DNA from: Helicoverpa zea
Taxonomy: Eukaryota; Arthropoda; Insecta; Lepidoptera; Noctuidae
Direction of reading: 5' to 3'
Assembly: GCF_022581195.2 (NCBI RefSeq)
Contig: NC_061455.1
Coordinates: 554,120 to 618,119, forward strand
Length of the DNA: 64,000 nt
Shown here: positions 1 to 8,551 of the stretch, one piece after another
Layout of the letters: every line of letters begins with the position of its first letter
How positions within the stretch are numbered: the stretch's first letter is position 1
Program-made: the position numbers and the translations under genes
Notes under the pieces: generated by a model
The model's input: the letters and a program-made list of their open reading frames with translations, nothing else
The model's database searches: none
What the model was told of the DNA's origin: nothing

Positions 1-1121
1 GCTTTCTTGACCGAAGACACATTTAGACGGGTTGATGGTGATACCGTACTCGTTCAGTCTGTGTAGAACTTCCTGTAGATCTTGCATGTGGCGAGCTTCG
101 TTCTCGGAGCCTATGATGACGTCATCGATAAATGGGAACGCGAAGTCTAATCCGTTGAGTACTTGATGTATGAACCGTTGGAATGTCTGTCCGGCGTTTT
201 TTAAACCGGGACACATTCTCGGGAACTCGAACAAGCCGTATGGTGTAGTGATGGCTGTTTTCTCGATATCGGGTTCATAGACTGGTAATTGTTGATAAGC
301 ACGATTTAGGTCTAACGTGCTGAAGATCTTCTTGCCGTGCAGTAGGTATGTAAAGTCTTTGAGTCGTGGCACGGGGTAGCGGTCTGGTTTCGTGACGTCA
401 TTCAGCCTTCTGTAGTCGCCACACACGCGGATATCGCCGTTCTTTTTAGGTACGACGTGCAGCGGACTGGACCATGGACTTTTGCTTGGACGGCAAATTC
501 CTTGCTGCATCATCGTCTCAAATTCCTTCTTCACGGCGAGGTATCGATGTGGAGGTAAAGGCCTGGTCTTGCTGTGAATAGGCGGACCAGTAGTTTCGAT
601 GTGATGTTCTACACGATGTTTTGGTATTTCCTTCATGCACGATGGTCGGAGTATGTCGGGGAACTTGCTGAGTAACTGGTGATATGGTTGGTCAACGTCG
701 ATACTTCTCACGGTCGGCTCAGATGTGTACGAGATTGGCGCCTTCACGGTGAGTTTCGTTACTTTGTCGACTAGGCATTGTCCGGCTATGTCGACAAGCA
801 ACTGGTGATGCTTCAGGAAATCTGCACCGATGATGGGTTTGCTGACTTCTGCGATGATAAACTTCCAGCTGTACGGTCTTCGTAGGTTGAAGTCGAGATG
901 CAGCGTTTTTTCACCGTAGGTAGATATGAGTGTGTTGTTCGCTGCGTACAAACAGAAGTCGCTCGGTTTTTGTTTGCCGCCTTTTTTTCGTGGAATCACG
1001 GAGACATTTGCGCCAGTATCGATAAGAAATGACAGACGGGAGTTTCTGTCTGTTATAAATAGGCGGTATGAGGTATTTCTTGCGCCGGTTCCCGCCTCGT
1101 CCAACGCACGGGTTAGTTTCC
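1..1121 (-). CDS. Retrotransposon pol (protease and reverse transcriptase), partial
   Basis: This frame lies -1 to gag and runs open from the gag end to the window edge. An aspartic protease active site, FLIDTGANVSVIP, is encoded at about 1030-992. Reverse transcriptase follows: the LDLNRAY block is near 310-290, and the catalytic motif reads FIDD instead of the usual YxDD near 137-126. The C-terminal part of RT, RNase H and integrase are off the window. Expression probably needs a -1 frameshift at 1122-1116, since there is no good independent start. The substrate would be the element's own RNA in Gag particles. It is cut only by the window edge; I saw no internal stop. Confidence 0.85.
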
Positions 1122-1122
1122 C
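1113..1122 (-). promoter_or_regulatory. Probable -1 ribosomal frameshift site of the retrotransposon
   Basis: In the gag frame the end reads GCG GGA AAC TAA, so a G GGA AAC heptamer (X XXY YYZ form) sits immediately before the gag stop. Slipping back by one base enters the protease frame, which begins CTA ACC CGT GCG and is open. The geometry matches programmed -1 frameshifting. No downstream pseudoknot was assessed. Confidence 0.6.
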
Positions 1123-2000
1123 GCCATCGAAGTAGGTTTGACGCCGTTTTCAAACTCGCAGGGACGCGTGCAGCGCTGCGCGTCTGCGCCGAAGCGACGA
1201 TGGTAGTAGCAGACGTTTGCTTGTCCTTGAAGTCGGCGCGGAGTGTTGCTACGCATGCGCGGCGCGCGCTTGTGGCGCGAGCGGCTAGGCGAGCGTGACC
1301 TTGATTGATACTTGTCGAACGATCTGCGATCGCGGCGACTCGATTGCGATGCTTTGAGTTCGGCGATTTCTTCGATGAGCATCTCGATCTTGGCTTCAAT
1401 GGATGATGACGTTGATGTGGATGCGTGGGGAGGTGGTGGGACCGAAATTGCGGCAACTGCTCCAGGTGGTTGAGTTTGTTCCAGGATTTTATCCGCCATC
1501 ACCGCGAGCTCGTGAAGGTCTGAATGCTTCGCGATATTGTCACTGACGGCGAGGACTGCGCGTATGGACTGTGGCAGGTGGTTCGTCCACATAACACGCA
1601 GCGTGGAGTCGGAGATGTTGTCGGCGGCGAGATTTTTCATGCGACGTAGTAACTGTGATGGCTTCAGGTCGCCGAGCTCCATTTCAGACAGAAGTCGCTG
1701 AACTTGCCTCTGCTCGGACTCATCATATACCTGCAGCAGCCGGCTCTTCAGCGTTTCATACCGGTTCTTCTCGGGTGGACGCAGGATGATGTCGCTGATC
1801 TCGTCAAGGTCTTGTCTCTCGAGTTGCCCGACGAGAACCTCGTACATGCCTTGATCACCTTTCTTCTGTGGCGACATGATGGCTTCGAATTGAGCGAACC
1901 ACAGACGAATCCGATCGCGCCAAATTAGTGGGATGCGCTGAGCCGTTGATAGCCCGGATACTGTGGCCGGAGCTTGAGCTTGGTCACCGCTGCTCGCCAT
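1113..2000 (-). CDS. Retrotransposon Gag
   Basis: An ORF of 295 residues from the ATG at 2000-1998 (MASSGDQ...). The frame stays open upstream to about 2042 but without an ATG. Gag forms the particle that packages the element RNA. The first about 190 residues look like the helical gag domain of metaviruses. A Ser/Arg-rich basic stretch follows, then a zinc-knuckle-like motif, CYYHRRFGADAQRCTRPC, near the C terminus. The last codons overlap a G GGA AAC heptamer directly before the TAA. The start codon lies only about 60 bp downstream of the primer-binding site, so the leader is short. Confidence 0.85.
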   Translation of the reverse strand: MASSGDQAQAPATVSGLSTAQRIPLIWRDRIRLWFAQFEAIMSPQKKGDQGMYEVLVGQLERQDLDEISDIILRPPEKNRYETLKSRLLQVYDESEQRQVQRLLSEMELGDLKPSQLLRRMKNLAADNISDSTLRVMWTNHLPQSIRAVLAVSDNIAKHSDLHELAVMADKILEQTQPPGAVAAISVPPPPHASTSTSSSIEAKIEMLIEEIAELKASQSSRRDRRSFDKYQSRSRSPSRSRHKRAPRMRSNTPRRLQGQANVCYYHRRFGADAQRCTRPCEFENGVKPTSMAGN

Positions 2001-2058
2001 GCTGAAGGATGTCTTCTTCGGTATGGAGTAGTTAGACAACACTGGTTAGGCAGGCGGA

Positions 2059-2076
2059 ATCACGTCGGGGTCACCA
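2059..2076 (-). promoter_or_regulatory. Primer-binding site, tRNA-Trp type
   Basis: On the minus strand this reads TGGTGACCCCGACGTGAT, one base after the LTR end. It is complementary to the 3' end of animal tRNA-Trp including CCA, the primer class also used by avian retroviruses. This fixes the LTR boundary and the element orientation. Confidence 0.8.
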
Positions 2077-2077
2077 C

Positions 2078-2325
2078 TGTAGCGCAGATAGGTGTAGATA
2101 AATCAAACTCCACAGTCGAGGTAAGAATGAATATATTTTACTAAAATGCCTGCCTATTTAAATGCTATTACAATGATTTCGTAGTATAGGGCGCGAATCT
2201 ATCGCGATCCGCGCTGGCCAATGAGAGCGCTCGAACGAAACGTTATAAATATGGGTAGCTTGGCGCGCGAGACTTCAGTGGGGCGCCCGCTGTTGCGGCG
2301 CGCGCATGTATGTATTGCAGCTACA
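2078..2325 (-). repeat. 5' LTR of the gypsy-type element
   Basis: The 248-bp sequence begins TGTAGC and ends GCTACA on the plus strand, i.e. TG...CA termini with a 6-bp inverted repeat. The inner end abuts the primer-binding site. A TATA-like stretch is near 2245-2255. The second LTR is outside the window, so LTR divergence and age cannot be read. Confidence 0.75.
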
Positions 2326-2455
2326 ACTGAATAGGGCATACATTATAGTATGTGGGATATTGGGGCACAGAGACAAAGCCATATGATAGTGTTTTCTTAT
2401 ACTTGTTATTATGAAATTATACTGCAATGAACTTATGCTGACTAAAGCCACATAC

Positions 2456-3391
2456 CTCAACTGACTATGTACATTCTGTGACCTCGTCACTAGAGCTTGC
2501 AATGTGTTGAGATAAGACCTCCATGCTTCCGATCCGTACTGCAGCTGCAGTTCCAAGTTCAACACTCTTATGGCCTGGTGGGACAACTGTGCATGGGAGT
2601 TGTCTACTGACTCTGACCAGGCTGCTGGCTCACCGTGGCGACCAGCTGGTGGTGGGGGCAGTTCATATCTGGAAGATAGAATTGGAAGAGACTTGAAAAA
2701 TTGTTATGAAAGAATTTAGGAGTATTGTGAGTTATACCATACTACAGTTGAAGCATACTGTTGTACAATGTTCGATACTAGACAGATCTGGAAGTGCCAC
2801 AAAATTAATTGATTGACCATTCAATCAAAATAGATTGTACTTGAGTCACTGTAACCTATTATGATTTACATATACAGTACATAGGTACTGTGTTTGTCTA
2901 AAGTTATACTGTTTTCAGCAGTTTACTTGAACATAATCTAATGTTGACTAACCTTTTCATAGACAGTGGTTCCATAGGTAATCGCTGCTGCACTCTCTCC
3001 ATCTCTCTCTGTAGTGCTGGAGTCTCAAATGCTGTACTTGGCTCAGGGCCGGCATTTTCTAGATAGTTCTTAGTCGGTCTGTAGCGTCGACATTCTTCTT
3101 CCACCATAGCCAAAGCCTGAAAATCCCATCATTCATAAAGTTTACCATAAAATCGCAAAAAAGTATATAAATAAGTGCTTTTCATGATCAACTGTTAGTA
3201 GGAAGGTGTATTGAACAAAATACAGCAGTACTCTTAAGGTAAAACTGAAAAAGATTTACAGAAACATTATAAAATAAAAAGAAAGAAAGTATTCTAGGTT
3301 ATGAACTGTAACTTACGGCTTCCCTGACTCCTGGGTCATCGTAACCCTGGTCAATATACGGCAACGCATCTACCACAACTTCTCCTGACAT
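2456..3391 (-). CDS. BCAS2: Pre-mRNA-splicing factor SPF27 (BCAS2), 5' three exons
   Basis: Exons: 3391-3317 (starts MSGEVVVDALPYIDQGYDD), 3116-2953 and 2668-2456, all with GT-AG junctions. They encode about 150 residues; the family is about 225 long. SPF27 is a helical core subunit of the PRP19 (NineTeen) complex, which activates the spliceosome in the nucleus. Family-typical blocks seen are EVVVDALPYIDQGY, RRYRPTKNYL, PLSMKRYELP and QAIRVLNLELQ. The last donor (2455) opens an intron invaded by the gypsy element 130 bp further on; the coiled-coil C terminus must be encoded left of the window. Head-to-head with WASHC3, 571 bp between start codons. The family match is from memory but strong. 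Confidence 0.92.
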
Positions 3392-3962
3392 GGTTAGTAA
3401 ATATCTCTCTAGATTTACAGATAAACTTAATTTATTTCCTTCAAGTAATTTGTGACCGAGACACTTTTTGTTGACAAATATTTAACTTTTTAATTGTTGG
3501 CTATTGGTCTATTGATCAATGACAAACTTTTGGCTTATTAGCTGCGCGAATGATATCACTATTTATGGTAAAGTGATTCACTATTTAATGAATTAAAGGT
3601 TTCCCTTTAGGTCAATTTAAGTTATTCATTATTTTAAATTATATTTGTAGAATTCATATTTCCGAGTATTTTTGCTCAAAAATGTCACTGTCAGTCACTG
3701 TCAGTGTCAAATAGAGATAGATTTCACAAATTGACAACATTGTTTTTTTGAGTAAATAATGTAGATTTTCCCTTATAAACACAATTTTCGTGAGAATTCT
3801 TTGTTTTTCTTGTTCCAATAAATGAACTAATTTATCGAAAAACCCATTCGAATCCGATACGGATAAGTATAACAAGTTGTAAGAGTTATTGAAAAGAATA
3901 TTGTAAACCTTTGGAAGGAAACGAGTTTCTTTTCTCTATTAACTCTATTTAACAACGAAACC
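3392..3962. promoter_or_regulatory. Divergent intergenic promoter region, BCAS2 / WASHC3
   Basis: Only 571 bp separate the two start codons, so 5' UTRs and promoters of both genes must lie here unless upstream noncoding exons exist. The sequence is AT-rich with no clear TATA pair. A short repeated CACTGTCAGT motif is at about 3686-3707. I see no ORF that belongs to a gene. Confidence 0.5.
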
Positions 3963-6078
3963 ATGACTCTTCAAGATACTATGATCAGCCAAGAGCTGGC
4001 CAACGTAGATTTAACAAAGGTAAGCCGATCAACGACCACCACTCAATACTATCGTTCAATAACAAGGCACCGGAAATTTGACCGGATTTGTATGCCCCTA
4101 ATCTATACGTTGGTAGAACACCTAGGTCCTTTAGCTTATGTGGTATATAAGCTAAAGGACCTAGGTGTTCTACCAACGTATAGATTAGGGGCATACAAAT
4201 CCGGTTGTTGTTGTTACTTGGCAAGTTTTAATAGAAAATTAAATACTTGATTCATTGCGTTTAGTAGGTTTATAACGGTGTATGAAAACTTGCCAAGTAA
4301 CATCATTAAAAAGTAACTATTTTTAACTGAGGTATGTGTATGGAACTTGGTACTTATTCAGATCTCACTTCTTTTATAGGCGAAGCATTCCCATATTATC
4401 GAACTTGGCAGTCTTTCACATTTTTGTTTTGGGTGGGATTTCATTTATTTTTGTAAGGTTGTTTATTTTATTTTTTTCTTATGATGAAGTTAGTTAAAGG
4501 AATGTCTCATTTATACTATCTTTTAGATTTTTTAATATGCACTATGTTTCTTACAAAGAAATGAACTAGATTAACTAAATGGACTAGATTTACCAACTGA
4601 CTGACATGACATGTTATCATATATTATGTTCGTGGATCAAAGTTACACATTCGTTATTTTCGAAAGTGATTCACACTTGGCCGTTTTCAGATTTTTATTT
4701 TACTTCTAACTACACTATTTTACTTCTAACTAAACTAAATACAAACCATTCGAAGATATATTATATAAATATAGATAAATTTAGTTCGTTTTAGTTCCTT
4801 AGGGGTATAAATTTACACCGGGTATAAAACACCTTCATTATTTTGAAACCGACTCACACTTGGCCATTTTCAGATTTTTCCCTTTACCTTGACATAAAGA
4901 CCTACCTCCATGCCAAATTTCAAGTCAATACGACCATTGGAAGTGGTCTAGGTTTTTGATGAGTGAGTCAGTGAATCAGTCAGTCAGTGAGTGTATAGTA
5001 AAAATAGCGATTTTCTGACGTCAATATCTCAAGACCTACAATAGGTATATTAATGAAATTTTGTATTTTAGATAAGTGAGAGGGTCTCAATAGATACTAG
5101 AAATTTGATACGCGTAAATAAAATAGATTTTGAGTTACAGGGGGGTCGAATTTGGCCCGAAATGGTTCGTGTAATATAACCCACGGCCGGTGTGTCGCTT
5201 TTTTTGCTCGAACTTGGCGGACACACTGCCGTGTGTCTAGATAAACAAGAGGCTGCTTAATTACTATTTCAACTGATCAACTTAATAAAAAAGTTCAATG
5301 TTCTAGAAACTTTTGAACATTCATTTTTTTTTTATATTCATCAGGCTGTGTTCTTTGTAGGTGGCAGCCTTACAACAGAAGCGTACATTAGCCTTCGTGA
5401 ACCACTTTGTACTGACCAATGTACAGTTCTTGAACAACTTCATGAAGAGGTGTGAACAGAAGCTCATGGACTTCGATAGGAAGCTGGAGAAAGTTAATGC
5501 TGCTATGGTCTTGTTGGAGGCTAGGGTAAGAGTAATATACTAATATTTAACTTTTGATGAGCCCTCTAAACTCACATTGAAAAGAGGAAAACTCATTTGT
5601 TTGTTTGTGCCCTTACAGGCTACAAACCTACTGAACCCATTTGAAAAAAAGCTTAGTTACTTAATTTCAGTAAACTTTTTCTTGGCAACACTTCAATTCA
5701 ATTTTAATTATTTTGTTGTAAATGTTATCAAAAACATTTCATAATTATGTTTTTATTATATTACAGCTGTCATCAATCCCAGAACTAAACACTACAACAC
5801 CAACTGCAGCTGAGAAGCTTGCAGAAACCACAGAAGCTTCTCCCAGCAAAGAAACCCCAGCTCCATCATCAGAAGTGACCCAGACCACAGCTCCTGACTC
5901 CACACCAGAGGCTCCCACTCAAGCAGAAGACACTGTTGAAGGGAAGCCCCAGTCACATCCAGAATATGACAGATTTGTGAAAATGGTGCAAGTGGGAGTA
6001 CCACTACAAGCTGTCAAGTTAAAACTGTCATTGGAAGGATTGGATCCTGACGTTCTAGATCAGATTTTAGGAAAATAG
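3963..6078 (+). CDS. WASHC3: WASH complex subunit 3 (CCDC53)
   Basis: Three exons: 3963-4019, 5361-5525 and 5767-6078, giving 177 residues with phase-0 junctions. The protein is a small subunit of the WASH regulatory complex, which activates Arp2/3 on endosomes for cargo sorting. The N-terminal part carries DLTKV and LQQKRTLAFVNHFVLTNVQFLNNF, then a coiled coil (CEQKLMDFDRKLEKVNAAMVLLEARLSSIPEL). A low-complexity Thr/Pro/Glu linker follows, then the conserved C-terminal block KMVQVGVPLQAVKLKLSLEGLDPDVLD. The length is close to the vertebrate about 194; the difference is in the linker and acidic tail. An AATAAA is at 6219-6224. Intron 1 is filled by a palindrome and a dispersed repeat. Confidence 0.93.
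4081..4205. repeat. Perfect 59-bp-arm palindrome (foldback) in WASHC3 intron 1
   Basis: The left arm 4081-4139 and right arm 4147-4205 are exact reverse complements, separated by a 7-nt spacer (gtggtat). It begins ACCGGATTTG and ends CAAATCCGGT. Short ORFs on both strands here exist only because of the palindrome. It abuts the left edge of the dispersed repeat copy at 4213. It could be a miniature inverted-repeat element; no clear target duplication was found. Confidence 0.9.
4213..5240 (+). mobile_element. Dispersed noncoding repeat, copy A (left arm truncated)
   Basis: This is homologous over about 950 bp to 56729-57666. Order: stump of a left arm (4213-4229), loop (4230-4284), right arm from 4285, AT-rich body, GAGTCAGT-rich stretch near 4965-4995, and a terminal stem-loop (GACACAC/GTGTGTC) ending in CTAG at 5240. 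There is no coding capacity. The terminal hairpin plus CTAG recalls Helitrons, but the following base is A rather than the expected T, so the class is open. The loop is inverted relative to copy B. Confidence 0.8.
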
Positions 6079-6742
6079 TTGTATGTACTAGTGTAACATG
6101 TCTTGGCCAAAATTAAGCAGCTGCTGAATATAAGCTACTGGCTAGTTGCTTTATTATTGATACATTCCTTTCAGGAGTTAGATGAAAATTGTATATAAGT
6201 AGCAGTAAGTTTTTCATGAATAAAGGCCTATATATTATATATACTTGTAATATTGTTATGTTTAAATATATTTTTATAATGGAGAAAAGGTTTTTATTTA
6301 TGCTTACCTATAGTATACTCAGCAATAATTTCCTCCGATTTATCCATAGATGTTTCTGCTTTTACCTAACACCAGGCAAGCTCTAGCACTGGGTATTGAC
6401 TTGTCAATGCAATTTTTATAGTCATAGTTGTGGGTCTTGAGATCTAACTGTGGGATACTGGTTCCATCAAAACAAAGTTAACAAATATAGAAATCAAAGA
6501 AAGTTATTGAACTACTTTACAACACTGCTTATTTGGAAAGTTATGGATGAATTTACTGTTGTTGGCAGTGCAATATTATAGGAATTTACTACAGGCAAAA
6601 GGGAATACATTGAACTATAAAAATCTTCAGTCACTACACAAAATTAATAATAGCAAGACATTTACAACAGTTACTATCAATTGGATGAAGGAAAGAACTA
6701 AGTAAAAACACAGGAATGGGTTAAACTTATTTATTATCCAGC
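6079..6742. other. Convergent 3' region between WASHC3 and RpL36A
   Basis: This holds the WASHC3 3' UTR with its AATAAA at 6219-6224, and, on the minus strand, an AATAAA at 6735-6730 only 8 bp past the RpL36A stop. Nothing else gene-like is visible. Confidence 0.6.
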
Positions 6743-7754
6743 CTAGAACTGAATCATCTGTCCCTTCCTCTTCTTGTCACCGCCGAGCTCGAAGTGCTTG
6801 CAGCGCTTCAGAGCCACCTGTGACCTCACCTTGCAGTCTGCGCACTCAAGACGGAGTACAATTTTCTTTGTGGTTTTCGCCTGGGAAACAATTACATAGG
6901 TAAGTGAATAGAGAAGCTGGGTTTACACACAATTAACTTTTAGTGGATAGGTTGTAGCTATCATTAAATGATATTGGACAGGGTCAAAATGCTTAAACAA
7001 ATAAGTATTACTTAAAAAAATATTAAGTAATGGGCAGAAAGACTAGCTAGACTGGAGGGTAATAGTTGGTAATAACTTTTTTAATATGCTAAAAGATCAT
7101 TATTGACCAGTGAGCTACTGCCTCTATCATAAGTTATTGTTTGGTAGTATACTCAAAACTGAATTAAACATTTAGAAAGTTGATAGTGGGAAATCACATC
7201 ATGCGAGAGCACTTGAATTTCATGAAATATTATTAACTTTGTTTCACAATTAAATTGATCGTCAAAAACTATGATAACTTATCAAAATTATTTCAATCAG
7301 TTTATATGAAGTAAATAACACGATTTGAAGGTTATTTCGTGAAGAGAACTTTAGCCTAAATATTAACACTCTTAAATACTTGGCACTATCTAAAATACAA
7401 GTTGATAAAACCCCGGTTTAAGGTTATGTTGATTTACCTTCTTCTTGAAGATGGGTTTGGACTGACCACCGTAACCCTGCTGTTTACGGTCGTAACGCCT
7501 TCTACCCTGGGCAGCGTGCCTTTCCTTGGACTTTTTGTACTGAGACACCTTGTGAGTTTTGTGGCACTTGCATTTTTTGCAGTAGGTCCTGCGCTGTTTG
7601 GGTACGTTCACCTGGAATTTTCAAAGTTCAACATAAAATACATCCTCCGTAGAAGTCTTAAATATATTCGCGAAGGTATCCGCAATAATTTGATTCATTT
7701 TCACCAGCATTTTACATGATTCAAAAAGATAGAAATTCATAAAACACTAACCAT
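6743..7754 (-). CDS. RpL36A: 60S ribosomal protein eL42 (RpL36A/RpL44)
   Basis: Three exons: 7754-7752 (the ATG alone), 7611-7438 and 6880-6743; 104 residues, the full family length. It is a zinc-ribbon protein of the large subunit near the ribosomal E site. Zinc-ligand cysteines are C12, C15, C72 and C75, and C17 is additional. The GGQSKPIF block carries Pro54, the residue whose change to Gln confers cycloheximide resistance in other eukaryotes, so this is the sensitive type. The C terminus is KRKGQMIQF. Upstream, the minus strand has a pyrimidine tract (CTTTCTTTCTTTG, about 7803-7791) like the TCT/TOP initiator of ribosomal protein genes. The poly(A) signal at 6735-6730 implies a very short 3' UTR. 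Confidence 0.96.
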
Positions 7755-7785
7755 TTTGGCGTTCGTTTAGCACGATATCAACAAA

Positions 7786-7806
7786 CGTCAAAGAAAGAAA
7801 GAACAG
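7786..7806 (-). promoter_or_regulatory. TCT/TOP-like pyrimidine initiator of RpL36A
   Basis: On the minus strand a run of C and T (CTTTCTTTCTTTG) lies about 40-50 bp before the start codon, the position expected for a ribosomal-protein transcription start. The exact start site is inferred. Confidence 0.5.
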
Positions 7807-7914
7807 TTGTCAAATCGCTTTCATTCAGCTTAAAACTGACAGCCAAAAAAACCTTGCCAGCATAAGAAAAATGGGCATTTACCCGGGACGGCTGGCAGGA
7901 GCTGGATGCGAGCA

Positions 7915-8008
7915 GCCGAAAATCGATATCAGTGGCGTGCACTTGGAGAGGCCTATGTCCAGCAGTGGACTGCTATAGGCTGATGATGATGATGATGATG
8001 ATGATGAC
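7915..8008 (+). repeat. RTE-type LINE/SINE 3' tail with (ATG)n microsatellite
   Basis: The segment gaggcctatgtccagcag, then ggctgatgatg repeated, is the common 3' end of lepidopteran RTE-like retroelements. A (GAT/ATG) run is at about 7981-8007. Only the terminal about 90 bp is present. The ORF crossing it is not a gene. Confidence 0.65.
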
Positions 8009-8046
8009 CCGGGATATTTTATTTCAATGGATTAATGCGAAACTAA

Positions 8047-8246
8047 TCTATACTAATATTATAAAGAGGAAAACTTTGTTTGTTTGTTTGTTTGTAATGG
8101 ATAAAATCAAAAACTACTGGATCGATTTTAAATATTCTTTGACCATTAGAAAGCTATATTATCTGCGAGTAACATAGGCTATATTTTATCCCGGTGCGGG
8201 CAGTAGCTCCCACGGGACGCGGGTGAAACCGCGGGAAAACGGCTAG
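8047..8246 (+). mobile_element. Helitron-like nonautonomous element (Lep1-like)
   Basis: It starts TCTATACTAATATTAT after a host A, and ends with a GC-rich stem (CGCGGGTGAAACCGCGGG) followed by CTAG and a host T. TC...CTAG termini inserted between A and T fit Helitrons. At 200 bp it has no coding capacity. It sits in the RpL36A/Caf1-105 divergent region. Confidence 0.75.
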
Positions 8247-8551
8247 TAATTTATAAAATTGTACAAACGAGAGCAGCCACGTATTTCACTTTATTCTCAC
8301 AGAGTACTTTTTATATTATGAAACTTTATTCTTTAATTGGACAGTTAACAAAGAATTTCATCAGAAATCTATTTCTGTATAAAAATATGTCTAGCCAAAA
8401 TACTTGTATCCGAAGACGGAAGCCTGTTGCCTAATCTGACATATGTTTAAAAAAATATTTTTAGCGCCAAAACACTGACAACCTCTTCAGAAACGAATAC
8501 TATTTTTAATTTGTACTTGTGAAAGAAATCTACAGTAAATAAAGTGAAAAT

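Larger units (their letters stand above)
1..2325 (-). mobile_element. Ty3/gypsy-type LTR retrotransposon, 5' part (LTR, gag, protease, RT)
   Basis: Read on the minus strand, the order is LTR (2325-2078), primer-binding site (2076-2059), gag (2000-1113), then protease and reverse transcriptase to the window edge. RNase H, integrase and the 3' LTR would lie to the left of the window. Gag and pol are both open by my reading, so this may be a young copy. It lies in an intron of BCAS2, in the same orientation as that gene, about 130 bp past the exon 3 donor. The target duplication cannot be checked because the other end is missing. The gag-protease-RT order is that of Ty3/gypsy elements; the clade is not assigned. 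Confidence 0.9.

Noticed and set aside
911..1456. Minus-strand ORF of 181 residues, Arg/Ser/Thr-rich
   Set aside because: It is an alternative frame across the end of gag and the protease region; composition is biased by the coding frame beside it.
3963..4250. A 95-residue single-exon protein starting at the WASHC3 ATG
   Set aside because: After residue 19 it reads through the donor into the palindrome; the spliced three-exon model matches WASHC3.
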